Positions 11,677 to 23,056 of a stretch of 64,000 nucleotides of DNA are shown here, piece after piece (positions within the stretch are counted from its first letter, which is position 1; every line of letters starts with the position of its first letter). The DNA is from Nematopogon swammerdamellus. Lineage: Eukaryota; Arthropoda; Insecta; Lepidoptera; Adelidae. The position numbers and the translations under genes were made by a program. The notes under the pieces are model-generated. The model was not told the origin of the DNA. It worked only from the letters and a program-made list of their open reading frames with translations, and ran no database searches. The stretch covers positions 20,977,791-21,041,790 of the forward strand of contig OX336344.1 of the NCBI GenBank assembly GCA_946902875.1, written 5' to 3'.

Positions 11677-12860
11677 CAGGGTGTCCCCGGACTGGTGTAG
11701 CTCCTTTAAGGAGGCTATTCTACGCCTTGTAACAAACATAATTAGTAAAAGAAGTAGGGTTCTAGGTACGCCCGTTTCGGAGATATAAATAATAAAAAAT
11801 GTAGTGTATGTTAATGCTCTAATCGGGCGCGCGCGGGGTGCGGTTCACTGTGCCATTCATTACGCGTCGCGCCGCGTCACCCTCGCGCGATCTAAAGGCG
11901 CCCACACATTGTAGTACGCGTTTAGTTTGTTAGGAAATCCTATAATTTTTATGAAAGCACATATTTAAAAAATTCTTTCACCAGTGCTTTTTTTACAAGG
12001 TTTAGAATAGCCTCCTTAACCCTAGATTCATAAACATACTTGGGAGATACACTATTCATAAACATTCGTCTGTCAGACGTATATAATATTTCGATGATTT
12101 TAGATTTCTACATTATAAAGGTACAATAAAATACATTAGAATTCTAATCTTTGTTTATTATTCTATTAATTAAATGAAATTGAAGTGAGAAAAATACTTA
12201 TTCTGAGCACTTAAGACACAACATTCCTCAGTGATCCATAATATGCATTTTTTACATTGGGTGCAACATAACCTTGTCATGCGACGTTTTTTATAATCGC
12301 GAAACTACAAAAAATTTTTCCGAGACCCACTAAGTTGTGCCTGAGCAGTGGACGAAGTTTCGCTGAGAACTTCTTTAATTTTTCTTTTTAGGCATAGCCA
12401 CAAAGTTGGCATTACACGGCGCTTGTGTAACCAAGCATTACACAGTTGCCCATCCTACAAAAATACAAAAAATAACAATATTTGTATAAATGTTACAAAA
12501 AATCGGTACCACATTTCATTTAATAACCTAATAATTCATACTTACCTTGAAATACACTCGACTTCCGGAATAAATGACGACTTCAAATAATCACACCCGA
12601 TCTAAAATCTTAACACTATTCATAAACATTCGTCTGTCGGACGACCAAATCACTGTAACTCTTTTTGTAATCATGCACCCTTGCATACGACCGGCGCAAA
12701 ACTAACTAATAAATAAATCATCTAGGAAGGTACTAAGGAGTTGAACTTTCTACCTCTTTCACTCTGAAAGTTATAACCGTTTACATGTTTTTTCGCGGTC
12801 TGTGAGACGAATGTTTATCAATCTAGGGTTAAAGAACTACACCAGTCCGGGGACACCCTG
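11677..12860. mobile_element. Mariner/Tc1-like MITE with TA target, host of a nested element
   Basis: Perfect inverted ends CAGGGTGTCCCCGGACTGGT and its complement are flanked by TA (11675-11676 and 12861-12862). The inverted arms continue through GTAGCTCCTTTAAGGAGGCT on the left and AGCCTCC..TTAAAGAACTAC on the right, once the inner element at 12020-12828 is removed. Without that insert the MITE is about 370 bp and has no transposase. Confidence 0.85.
12020..12828. mobile_element. piggyBac-like TTAA element nested in the MITE
   Basis: The ends are CCCTAGATTCATAAACAT and ATGTTTATCAATCTAGGG, inverted, beginning with CCCTAG as in many piggyBac-family termini. They are flanked by TTAA on both sides (12016-12019 and 12829-12832). 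The subterminal motif CATTCGTCTGTC is repeated inside at about 12065, 12628 and, inverted, about 12810. Removing it and one TTAA restores the inverted arms of the outer MITE. No transposase ORF was recognised in the 809 bp. Confidence 0.85.
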
Positions 12861-13114
12861 TATAAGTTAAGTTAATTAAATATAAAGTTAAAATTAAAGT
12901 TAATAAGATTAGCTCACTTAAAGTATAGCATTATAGCTACACCATTATTTCATTGTTCAGATTTATTCAGAACCTGCTCTGCCTATTACCAGAAGTAATA
13001 AGCTATTGCATAGGCAAAACTGCAAGCGAATAGGTTGAGTCACTCTTGAGTCATAAGCGAACATATACATACACACAGAAGGGCCGTAGACGTTGAATCT
13101 TATAATATGTCGAT

Positions 13115-13345
13115 ATAGGGATGTAGGTGCCGTGCTAAAGGGCGACAGTATAGCCACCTCTCGCCTTGGCACGGTCCTTACATCGAGTCATGCAGCAGGT
13201 AGATCTTCGTGCCTTACTTGCTGCTTGGTAGTTACCTTGTCCTAATACATTGCTAAACGTGGTGGTCGGTGTTGTGCTGTAATTTACAAGAGTACTTGCA
13301 GCGCGACACCGATTACTCTGCTTACTCCGATTGTCGGGATATTGC
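13115..13345 (+). mobile_element. 5'-truncated S3 element
   Basis: Body beta only, from GTGCCGTGCTAAAGGGCGAC through GAGTCATGCAGCAGG to ACTCCGATTGTCGGGAT. The GTGTGG head is missing, as expected for a retroposed copy truncated at the 5' end. Confidence 0.7.
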
Positions 13346-13534
13346 GACTGTCACGTGCATAAGTTGTCATTAATTACTTGTGATAAATAATTTTAAAAGA
13401 ATTTCGGTATACTGACTCATTGTAAAATATCTAAATACTTTCCGCGAAGTGATGAATAATCTTTTGTTATCTCTGTCTATCCTGCGATCCACAAATGGTG
13501 TAAGGCAAGGTTACACTGGGTAACTCACGGACTT

Positions 13535-13928
13535 CTTTTTTTTTTTTATGGAAACTGACACGATCGGCTACATCACCTACAACATCCGTGATGTCAGCCC
13601 ATAACACCGAATGTACTTGGTGCCACGTCAGGTGCTTCCCTTCGGTCGTACCGGCTACATTGAACTGGACGGAAAACCCAAACTATTTACATAGCCGTTT
13701 CGACCGACCTTTCATTCAATGCGGTGGTACCAACCCGGGCGGGCTGAACCCTACCACCGAGTAAGGTAAGAAGGGAAGGGACCTACAGTTTTACGTGGAA
13801 TCCGAACCACGGTCAGCCTCCAACGGTCGAGCGGTCGGTCACCCATCCAAGTACTGACCGCGCCCAGCGTTGCTTAACATTCAATAGCGACAGGCGACTG
13901 TCTGCACCACTGAGCCATCAAGGCTGAC
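13535..13928 (-). mobile_element. Full-length S1 SINE with composite tRNA/5S-like head
   Basis: Read on the minus strand it begins GTCAGCCTTGATGGCTCAGT, carries GTTAAGCAACGCTGGGCGCG followed by GTCAGTACTTGGATGGGTGA (5S-rRNA-like), then a B-box-like GGTTCGGATTCCACG. Body alpha follows and ends ATAAAAAAAAAAA. This is the best copy for reading the composite head. Confidence 0.85.
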
Positions 13929-14222
13929 AAAGTAGGGATGCCGGAGTCTTGGAGCATGATTGCCGAGAAAATACTTTTCGAGTAGATACCGCGTCTATTT
14001 AGTTTGGTACGGTCTTTGCGTATCATACATAGCGTCACGCCTGTTTGCCAGTGGGGTAGACAGAAACAACGGATCTCCACGTGCCACGATCCTGACACAC
14101 CAATGTCGCCTCTTCCACTCTTGATCCTTTTTTTTTTGAGCACATGCCCGATCATTTGGCAGATTTACGCGGAGTAACTTTTTTTTTTTCTTATAAGGAA
14201 ACTGACACGGTTGGCTACATCA

Positions 14223-15232
14223 CCAAAGACAAAGACAAAGACAAAGATATTTATTAGCAAATCATAGAGCACACAAATACAGAGCTGAAAATATACAGTG
14301 CACGTACACTCCATGAGGCACGTCAATACATACTCGTAAGTAACTAAAGCACTTACTTAGGATACAAATTGTGTAGGTACCTATTTGTTATATTATTTGT
14401 TATGTATTTAAATACATTATAAATTCACTTTATAAATTCACATAGCTTATATAAGCATTTTTCAAGTAACAGATTGTTCAGACGGGTGCGGAATTTGTTG
14501 TCATCTATTTCCCTTCTTAGGTTCTCAGGTAGAATCTCATACAACTTTGGACCTATCACCCTAGGCAGCTTTTCCGCCATTGCCAACCGATGTGGAACTG
14601 GTCGTAGGCGACCCGTGTTCCTTGTAGAGTATGCTGTTTCATTTACTTCAAATGTTTCAATATTCTGTCTTACATACATGATTATTTCACGAACATATAA
14701 AGAAACAGAGGTCATAATTTTTAGATCCCTGAAATATTTTCTACACGATGTAGTTCTGTCAGTGTTAGCCATGACCCTTATTGCTCTTTTTTGCATAACA
14801 AGTACACGTTCGCTGTCGGTGGAATTTCCCCACAGGATGATGCCGTATGACAGGACGGAGTGAACATATGCAAAGTAGGTCTGTTTTAATGCTTCTTCAG
14901 ATATAAGTGGTTTAAGTTTCTTCATTGCATATATACCACTCGCCATCCTCCCGCACAGCTCATCGACGTGCTGCTTCCACGTGAGAGCAGCGTCAATATT
15001 GAACCCCAGCAGTTTTGTCTTTTCTACGCTTGTGAGTGATGTTGAGTCTGTGAGTTGGACATTTATATTAGATGTTAATGTTTTTCCATTAAAGAATATA
15101 ATGTTTGTTTTATCAGAGTTAAGTATGAGTCCATTACAGACAAACCAATCCTTTACCTTATCCATTATAATTGATATTTTAGTTTTTAATTCATGTGTTG
15201 TTTCCCCATACACTACAATGGTTGTTTCCCCA
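14223..15232 (-). mobile_element. 5'-truncated LINE (non-LTR) with RT C-terminus and hexamer tail
   Basis: A minus-strand frame of about 262 codons (15213-14425) runs without interruption. It contains GLILNSDKTNIIFF (RT palm end), TKLLGFNIDAALTWKQHV, YAYVHSVLSYGI-like (FAYVHSVLSYGIILWGNS), VLVMQKRAIRVM and RNTGRLRPVPHRLAM, in the standard order for jockey/CR1-type elements. The catalytic YADD and everything upstream are missing. On the element strand the 3' end is (TCTTTG)n rather than poly(A) (about 14224-14246), favouring a CR1/L2-type clade. The open frame indicates a young insertion. Confidence 0.9.
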
Positions 15233-15484
15233 TACCTACTACATCTGTGATGTCAGCCCATAACACCTTGGTGAACTAGGTGCCATGTCAGCGCTTCCAT
15301 TCAGTCGTCCCGGCTACACTGAACTGGATAGAAAACACGATCTATTTACATAGCTGTTTCAACTGACCTGTCATTCCGAGAGGTCGGGTCAGGACATTCC
15401 TGTCAGTCCTAACAACTATTTAGGTAAGAAGAGAAGGGACCTACAGTTTTACGTGGAATCAGAATCACGGCCAGAATCAATCGT

Positions 15485-15807
15485 ACCGTGTGGGGCCGGT
15501 ACTTTAAAAGAATAGCCCCACTGCATCTCTCCCCGTGTATGTCGTAAAAGGCGACTAAGGGATATGACTCCCTTCTTATATTACTAGGTGGTAGGGTTTA
15601 AACCGCCCGGGTTGGTACCACCGCACTGAATGAAAGGTCGGTCGAAACGGCTATGTAAATAGTTTGTGTTTTCAGTCCAGTTCAGTGTAGCCGGCACGAC
15701 CGAAGGGAAGCACTGACGTGGCACCAAGTTCACCTGGTGTTATGGGCTGACATCACGGATGTTGTAGGTGATATAGCCAACCGTGTCAGCTTCCATAAAA
15801 AAAAAAA
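15485..15807 (+). mobile_element. Full-length S2 SINE-like element
   Basis: The head is ACCGTGTGGGGCCGGTAC..GAATAGCCCCACTGCATCTC, then GGCGACTAAGGGATATGACT, the core GGTTGGTACCACCGCACTGA and a tail ending CTTCCATAAAAAAAAAA. It sits inside an older S1 copy. It is the reference copy for this family in the window. Confidence 0.85.
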
Positions 15808-15927
15808 TATTAAAAAATAAATCTAACGGTCGAGCGGTCACCCATTTAAGTAAAGACCGCGCCCAGATGTGCTTATGATCACGACCGACAATCGACCGAG
15901 CGCACCACTGAGCTACCTAAGCTGACA

Positions 15928-18370
15928 TAGTCGGTTCATTGGAAAGTCAGTGACGACTCTTGTGCGACGATTGTGTAAATTGTTTCCAAGTCAGTTCAGC
16001 GCTGAATAGGTAGTCAGATCTGAGTAGGTAGTCAGCGCTAATTAGGTAGTTAAATCTGAGTAGGTAGTCAGCGCTGAGTAGGTAGTCAGCGCTGAGTAGG
16101 TATTCAGCGCTGAGTAGGTAGTCAGATCTGAGTAGGTAGTCAGTGCTGAGTAGGTAGTCAGCACTGAGTAGGTAGTCAGCACTTAGTAGGTAGTCATATC
16201 TGAGTAGGTAGTCGGCGCTGAGTAGATAGTTATATCTGAGTAGGTAGTCAGCGCTGAGTAGGTAGTCATATCTGAGTAGGTAGTCAGCGCTGAGTAGGTA
16301 TTCAGCGCTGAGTAGGTATTCAGCGCTGAGTAGGTGTCAGCGCTGAGTAGGTAGTCAGCGCTGACATCACCTACTTACCCAATGTAAATCTGCCTGTATA
16401 TGCGGGTACTTTTAGCCATGCGTGCCTTTCCGCCCGAAAATCAATTCTTTTATCGACAATGCGATAGTGTAGATTACATGCGTCGGTATCTTGTCGGAAC
16501 ACATAGGTTCGATTTAGTGCTGTTGCGGTTTTCGAAGCACAAGCACTCGGCTAGTTTAGTGTATTTATAAGAGTGGGCAACACTGAAAGTCCCACTGCTA
16601 CGAGGAGGTTAGCTACTAAAGGACAAAATGTGGTAATTATGAATTTTATCATCATTATTATTTATATTACCCACGTTTACATACTACATGCTACGGCTTA
16701 TGATCACGACCGACAGCACACTGAGCTACCTAAGCTGACATCGTCGGTTCATTGGCAAGTCAGTGACGACTCGATACTGCTATTGTGTAAATTGTTTCCA
16801 GGTCAGTTCAGCGCTAAGTAGGTAGTCAGCGCTGAGTAGGTAGTCAGCGCTGAGTAGCTAGTCAGCGCTGAATAGGTAGTCAGATCTGAGTGGGTAGTCA
16901 GCGCTAAGTAGGTAGTCAGATCTGAGTAGGTAGTCAGTGCTAAGTAGGTAGTCAGATCTGAGTAGGTAGTCAGATCTGAGTAGGTAGTCAGCGCTGAGTA
17001 GGTAGTCAGCGCTGAGTAGGTATTCAGCGCTGAGTAAGTAGTCAGCGCTGAGTAGGTAGTCAGCGCTGAGTAGGAATTCAGCGCTGAGTAGGTAGTCAGC
17101 GCTGAGTAGGTAGTCAGCGCTGAGTAGGTATTCAACGCTGAGTAGGTATTCAGCGCTGGAGTAGGTAGGTTGTCAGCGCTGAGTAGGCAGTCAGCGCTGA
17201 GTAGGTAGTCAGCGCTGACATCACCTACTTACCCAATGTAAATCTGCCTGTATATGCGGGTACTTTTACCGTGCGTGCCTTTCCGCCCGAAAATCAATTC
17301 TTTTATCGACAATGCGATAGTGTAGATTACATGCGTCGGTATCTTGTCGGAATAGATCGGTTCGATTTAGTGCTGTTGCGGTTTTCGAAGCACAAGCACT
17401 CGGCTAGTTTAGTGTATTTATAAGAGTGGGCAACACTGAAAGTCCCACTGCTACGAGAAGGTTAGCTACTAAAGGACAAAATGTGGTAATTATGAATTTT
17501 ATCATTATTATTATTTATATTACCCACGTTTACATACTACATGCTACGGCTTATGATCACGACCGACAGCACACTGAGCTACCTAAGCTGACATCGTCGG
17601 TTAATTGGCAAGTCAGTGACGACTCGATACTGCTATTGTGTAAATTGTTTTCAGGTCAGTTCAGCGCTGAGTAGGTAGTCAGCGCTGAATAGGTAGTCAG
17701 ATCTGAGTAGGTAGTCAGCGCTAATTAGGTAGTTAAATCTGAGTAGGTAGTCAGCGCTGAGTAGGTAGTCAGCGCTGAGTAGGTATTCAGCGCTGAGTAG
17801 GTAGTCAGATCTGAGTAGGTAGTCAGTGCTGAGTAGGTAGTCAGCACTGAGTAGGTAGTCAGCACTTAGTAGGTAGTCATATCTGAGTAGGTAGTCGGCG
17901 CTGAGTAGATAGTTATATCTGAGTAGGTAGTCAGCGCTGAGTAGGTAGTCATATCTGAGTAGGTAGTCAGCGCTGAGTAGGTATTCAGCGCTGAGGAGGT
18001 TGTCAGCGCTGAGTAGGCAGTCAGCGCTGAGTAGGTAGTCAGCGCTGACATCACCTACTTACCCAATGTAAATCTGCCTGTATATGCGGGTACTTTTAGC
18101 CGTGCGTGCCTTTCCGCCCGAAAATCAATTCTTTTATCGACAATGCGATAGTGTAGATTACATGCGTCGGTATCTTGTCGGAATACATCGGTTCTATTTA
18201 GTGCTGTTGCAGTTTCCGAAGCACAAGCACTCGGCTAGTTTAGTGTATTTATAAGAGTGGGGTAACACTGAAAGTCTCACTGCTACGAGGAGGTTAGCTA
18301 CTAAAGGACAAAATGTGGTAATTATGCCTTTTATTATCATTATTATTTATATTACCCACGTTTACATGCT
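15928..18370. repeat. Three higher-order units (about 0.85 kb) each with an 18-bp minisatellite
   Basis: Arrays of GTAGTCAGCGCTGAGTAG-like 18-mers occupy about 16000-16365, 16806-17218 and 17661-18050. Each is followed by the same flank (GACATCACCTACTTACCCAA to TTTACATACTACATGCTACG). The flank repeats at spacings of about 854 and 832 bp. The first and third arrays share the same order of variant 18-mers (GATCT, GCGCT, GCACT types), so unit duplication came after array formation. 18-mer variants carry the palindrome AGCGCT. Confidence 0.9.
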
Positions 18371-18640
18371 ACAGCAAAACGGCCGATCAAATGTATCCGT
18401 TATCGCTGGGCAAATATTTTGATAACAACGCATACGTCAGTGAAGTGAAATTTACAATATACGAGTATAATATGTACATAGGTACATATCTAATTTCAAG
18501 TAGGTACTTACTTATATATTTTTTTCTAAACCAAGTAGCTATTTAATAAAAAATATACACACAGCTTTTCTAATTATTGTTTTGTTTACTATCTTTTGCC
18601 GGCGGCTTCGCTCGCGTGAAATTCTCATTTAAAAAGAAGA
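18371..18640. other. No feature recognised
   Basis: AT-rich spacer after the satellite. Nothing coding or clearly repetitive was seen. Confidence 0.4.
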
Positions 18641-19450
18641 AAATAGGTTAGTAAGAATGATGGCCGAGCTGCGTTCAGGTAAACGATAAACCGTCTCGAA
18701 GAAATTAAAAGAAAGTAATTAACTAAAGCCGATGGCTCGGGGCACAAAGACACGATTTCAATAAAAAAAAAACCTTCTCGATGATAGTAAATAACTAAAG
18801 GCAAGGTCGAAGGTCGAGTTGCGTTCAGGTATACAATTATTCTTAAACGATTAATGTTAGTAACCATGGGCGAGGCCGAACGATAAACTTTCTTCGGTCC
18901 TTTATATAGTAATATATATCCTTAATATAATTTATGTGAACAAATCTCGGCCGTCGGTGTCGCCCTTAGTTACTTACTTTGAGAAAGTATACGATATACC
19001 TATACGCAGCTCTGCCTTCTTAGTTTTGTCGTGAAGAATATCGTTTACCTGAACGGAACTCGGCCTTCGGCCTCTCCCTTAGTTACTTACTTTCTTCGAG
19101 ATGGTTTATTATTTATCTGAACGTAGCTTGGCCTTCGGACACCTCTTAGGTGCTCACTTTCTTCAAGAAGATAGTAAGCAACTAAGGAGCAAATCTTCTT
19201 CCTGAAACGCTGCTCGGCCTTCAGCCTCGCCCTTAGATACTTACTTTCTTCGAGAAGTTTTAACGGCTTCCATAATACAGCTCGAACTTTAACCTCTCCT
19301 TAAGCTACTTACTTTCATCGAGAAAGAATATCGTTCAAGTGAATGCAGCTCCGCCTTCGGCCTCGCCTTTAGTTACTTACTTCCTTCATAAAGATTTATC
19401 GTTTACCTGAACCTACCTAGCTATGCCTTCGGCCTCGTCCTTAGTTATTT
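18641..19450. repeat. Tandem array R3, unit about 75 bp with GGCCTTCGGCCTC core
   Basis: At least six units carry CTCGGCCTTCGGCCTCGCCC, CTTAGTTACTTACTTTCTTC and a GTTTACCTGAACG-like segment (about 18940-19450). The stretch 18641-18900 contains the same units in inverse orientation (GAGTTGCGTTCAGGT, TAACTAAAGGCAAGG). A two-unit outlier lies at 1605-1775. The core GGCCTTCGGCC is itself a near-palindrome. Confidence 0.7.
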
Positions 19451-19499
19451 TTTCTTTTGAAATACGTATTTCACAAGAGCGAGTTCAAATTGTGTTTGC

Positions 19500-20814
19500 T
19501 GCCGGTTCTCAGTTGGCAATGGAGTAACATTTTGTATGAATACGCGAGTCACTTGGCGCCGTTATGTCGGCGTAGATTGTTGTGCCGACGATAGGAATGA
19601 AACGAAAAGCATCCCTTAAATTAATTTCGACCACTTTTTTATTTTGTTTTATCAAAAAATCTTCGCGGGCGCGCGTATAACAACCCACCAAAGTTTTATC
19701 ATAATTGGATGAACGGTTAACGAATGCATAGAAGACGAACGAACAAACGAATGAACATTTCATTTTTATATATTTGATTACGTCACCGGCCAGCTGACGT
19801 CGAGATGACAGTTCTCCGTTGTCAACTTGATTTTTTTTTTGTTAGATGAATCAATTAATAATTCGTCACCGGCCAGCTGACGCCAAAAACAACTGTCAAG
19901 AAGCCTGTACTTTGGATTACGTGATTTTAACGCGAAACATATTTTATAATAATTTTAATTTGTTAATTTTTTTTATCATATTTTTATAAATTATGTTATT
20001 CCGGGATGTACACCGTCACTATACAAAGTTTCGCCAAAGTCCGTTCAGTAATTTTTTTGTGATGCGCGTACAAACAGACATTTATAAAAACTGTCCTAAC
20101 ACTTTGAGTTTCTCATTTTAAGTCGCCCTGGTTTGTTTTATAGCAATGTACAGATGTTTTTGCCTTTACGATTTTATTATATTTATGGATTTCAAATTTT
20201 AGGACACTCTGGTTTTTTTCCGAATATATTTGTGGTGATAGCGACACCTATCCCACAACTGAATAATAAAGATCGATAATAACCTACATCGCTTCGCGAC
20301 GAAGAAACAGAAAGATTCACTAGCACACCAACAGGTGGCAAATAACGGCTAATTAAGAATTCCATACGCCACATAAACATTGCTGAAATATCAAATACGC
20401 CTCGCATAAATACAGATCGCTTGGCAGAACAACCGGGCACTCGCCCATACAACAACATCAGCTGCAGCTACACGTGGAGCCAGAGGACACAACACCGCTT
20501 CACATTTTACCTCACAGCTCTACATATTCAATGTACAGAAATTTTTGCATTTACTATTTTATTATTATATGTATTGATTGTATAATTTCATACATAGGGA
20601 GGTAACCTACGCTTGGACATCTCGAAAATTCCGCCAGTTCTAAATTCAATGCGAAGAAGAAACTGACAAACTAACTTCGCAAGTCAATGTTTTGTTAGTT
20701 CCTTATAAGTATTAGTAAATTACAAATATTTAACCCATACTACCCCTCACAAGAACATTAATATTTACAGCATAAACATGAACACTCAAGAATCTGACCA
20801 CTCTGCCTAGTATT
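19500..20814. other. No gene supported; short direct repeats
   Basis: The 19-bp sequence CGTCACCGGCCAGCTGACG occurs at about 19782 and 19865, each followed by a short run leading to an AACTGTCAAG or GACAGTTCTC element. A minus frame of 88 codons at 20458-20192 has no domain I recognise. The rest is AT-rich. Confidence 0.4.
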
Positions 20815-20985
20815 AACTTTTTTGACGTGATAACGTCACGTCTTATAAATTGATGAACACCGGCTACACGCACGAAAAAGTGTCACGTTCCAACTGAGCC
20901 TGTGTGTGCAAGCGAGAGCGCGTAACAAGCGATAGAGAGGCACAATCGGCGACGTTATCACGTAAAACTATCGTTAGTAAACCGA
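20815..20985. mobile_element. Possible MITE with GACGTGATAACGTC inverted ends
   Basis: CTTTTTTGACGTGATAACGTC near 20817 is mirrored by CGACGTTATCACGTAAAACT near 20952. The sequence between has AGCGAGAGCGCG-type composition unlike its surroundings. Target duplications could not be fixed, so the call is tentative. Confidence 0.4.
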
Positions 20986-21142
20986 CTTTTTTTCATAGAA
21001 CGAAAATTTATTATACTTTATACACCGATGCGATATTGCCTGTGCTGTTCGTTGAACACCCGTATTATAACGTTTGGTACATAAAGCAAAGAGTATAAAT
21101 ATGCATACATACATACATACCACACGCTATATCCATAGATAG

Positions 21143-21180
21143 AAACAAAATATATATATATATATATATTTTGTTTCTAC
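21143..21180. repeat. Perfect hairpin with an AT-dinucleotide centre
   Basis: TAGAAACAAAATATATATAT is mirrored by ATATATTTTGTTTCTA without a spacer. A (CATA)n run lies just upstream (21103-21120). Confidence 0.8.
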
Positions 21181-21696
21181 CGATGATCCTAATAATAATT
21201 TCTTAAATTTAATGTACTGGCCGTTACAACACACTGTATATATATTTTTTCGTGAAATACACGACACATTCAATTCCGCGTCCTGATAATGTTCATACCT
21301 CGAACATGGTAATATGATAATATCAGCTTACAAGACAATGACACAAGGTTGGAAATAGGTTAACAATTTTACAATTACTTATCACATCTTATCTTCGAGT
21401 GTGCTCTATACGTACGGGATATTGGCGGATATTACACGCTGTTTATATAATACCCGTATATATTTTTATCTATTTAAGTACCTATGACATATGTAGTTAA
21501 TCATAGTGTCCTTCACAGCTCCTGCAAAGAAAACCCAATTATTGCTATCTATGCCCGATGCCACATACGACATTGGTGACGACAGCATAATGTTCAATGT
21601 GGAACCATACATGCAAGTTGACTGTTCGCAACGGAAAAAATAGTTAATATTTTTTATGATCGAAGGTTCGCAAGAATTATGCGACATCATGAAGCT

Positions 21697-21830
21697 GCAA
21701 TAGATCGAAAATTACGAGATAATACGTAACGGCCCGGTGGTGTAGTTGGTTATCGCGTTGGCGGCTCAAACCAGAGACCCAGGTTCAAATCCTGGTCGGG
21801 ATGTATTTTTTCCAATAATTTTCGATTTGC
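21697..21830. repeat. Inverted repeat enclosing the tRNA-like sequence
   Basis: GCAATAGATCGAAAATTA (21697-21714) is mirrored by TAATTTTCGATTTGC (21816-21830), with 11 bp perfect at the inner end. It could be the ends of a small DNA element or chance in AT-rich sequence. Confidence 0.45.
21731..21802 (+). tRNA. tRNA-like sequence, 72 nt, probably a pseudogene or SINE head
   Basis: The T arm is perfect (CCAGG-TTCAAAT-CCTGG, 21779-21795). The acceptor arms GGCCCGG and TCGGGAT pair at six of seven positions. A D arm (GTGTAGTTGGTTATCGC) and a 17-nt anticodon arm have canonical spacing. The loop reads GGCTCAA, so U33 is missing and the position-34 triplet is CTC; one anticodon-stem pair is broken. 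A T-run (TTTTTT at about 21806) follows, as for Pol III. The missing U33 argues against a working tRNA-Glu. Confidence 0.5.
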
Positions 21831-22007
21831 ATTTTTCTAATATATTACTATCTACAGACTAGCAAAATCACTGTTAATCTTATACCGCTACCAAGCTTAT
21901 AGGAAGAGGTTAATGGCTCATATGACTAATGAATGATTAATGATTGAATTTTATTATATTATATATATTTATGAGAAACTCATATCCATCAATGTGGCAT
22001 TAAACGG

Positions 22008-22290
22008 TTCATGACGAAGAAGAAGAAGAAGAAGAAAATGACGATGGCGACGAGTATACAGATGGAGGTTATGACAATGATGATGATGACGGTGATAACA
22101 ATTATAATGACGACGGTGACGACAATGACGATGATAGCGGTGACGATAATAATGATGATGATGGGGGTGACGACAATTATGATGATGGCGGTGACGACAA
22201 ATAATGATGATGACTGTGACAACAATGGGGATGATTGCGACGACGAAAATGATGATGATGACGGTGATGAGAATGGCGACCATGAAAACC
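22008..22290. repeat. Degenerate GAN/GAY trinucleotide repeat
   Basis: About 90 triplets, mostly GAT, GAC, GGT and AAT, begin with a (GAA)n run. One frame encodes an Asp/Gly/Asn-rich stretch ending at TAA (about 22202-22204). Neighbouring frames on both strands stay open only because the repeat lacks stops. No splice-supported gene was found around it. Confidence 0.7.
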
Positions 22291-23056
22291 ATTCTAGGAA
22301 GTTCGACTTACGCCACCGCTCCACATATTAATGTATTGTATATCAATTATAAATATAAAAAAACTGAAACCACATAATATTATTAGGTGACTAACGATGT
22401 TCATGGACATTCGGTTGGTCGCAAGATGCAAATGTTATACCGGCCTGAGCTAGCTTATTTAGTTCTGAAAGAGCGTATGGTAAACAGCAAATTACTTTAT
22501 TAAAAAAAAAGTAAAGGAATATTGAAATATCACTCTTTTAGATTTCAGCCTACTAGAATGGCTGTGTTCTAAGGTACTCATTATAAGTAATTACAATATA
22601 TATAATACAGTTTTCGGTAACGCGGTACACTAAATACTATATATTATTAATAAATTTGACCAACATGCTGCAATCGTAAAAGGCGATTTTTCAATATTCC
22701 TTTCACCTATTAATAATATTTGGAGCGTTTCTAATACGTATACTATATGCCGGACTTCCTTTATACAATCTTTACGATTTCCATTGTCGTCATCGTCATG
22801 ATCACCGTTGTCATCATCATTGTCATCATCCACATCTGCATAGTCATCACCACTACCATCTTTTTCTTCGTCATGAACACTTAATGAACCTAATATTGCA
22901 CTTGAAGCGAAATAGAGAGACGAAGACTTTGAAGATGTTAGCGCCATAGATGATGATGATTATAATGACGTTATTGGGGATGTAGATGAAGACGGTGATT
23001 ATAATGATTGATGACTGATGGTAATGATTCTGATTAACATATATTTCTCTTTGCAG

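Larger units (their letters stand above)
14187..15930 (-). mobile_element. S1 SINE split by a LINE and an S2 SINE (nested insertions)
   Basis: The minus-oriented S1 tail (about 14187-14222) ends in GGTTGGCTACATCACC and resumes at about 15233 with CTACTACATCTGTGATGTCA. Its body stops at about 15480 and its 5S/tRNA-like head resumes at about 15820-15930. The gaps are filled by a LINE (14223-15232, minus) and a complete S2 (15485-15807, plus). S1 is therefore the oldest of the three. Confidence 0.8.

Noticed and set aside
12165..12280. Short Cys-rich minus ORF inside the piggyBac-like element as a transposase zinc finger
   Set aside because: Only about 35 codons, with stops on both sides, and no DDD-type catalytic remnants elsewhere in the element.
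16803..17135. 110-aa minus ORF of TTYSAL repeats
   Set aside because: It is the translation of the 18-bp minisatellite. Unit length divisible by three explains the open frame, and arrays 1 and 3 do not keep a comparable full frame.
20192..20458. 88-aa minus ORF
   Set aside because: No recognisable domain, no paralogue in the window and no splice-site support; not reported as a gene.
22011..22331. Long acidic or Ile-rich ORFs on both strands (about 106-111 aa)
   Set aside because: A GAY-type trinucleotide repeat lacks stops in several frames at once; no splice or start context supports a gene.
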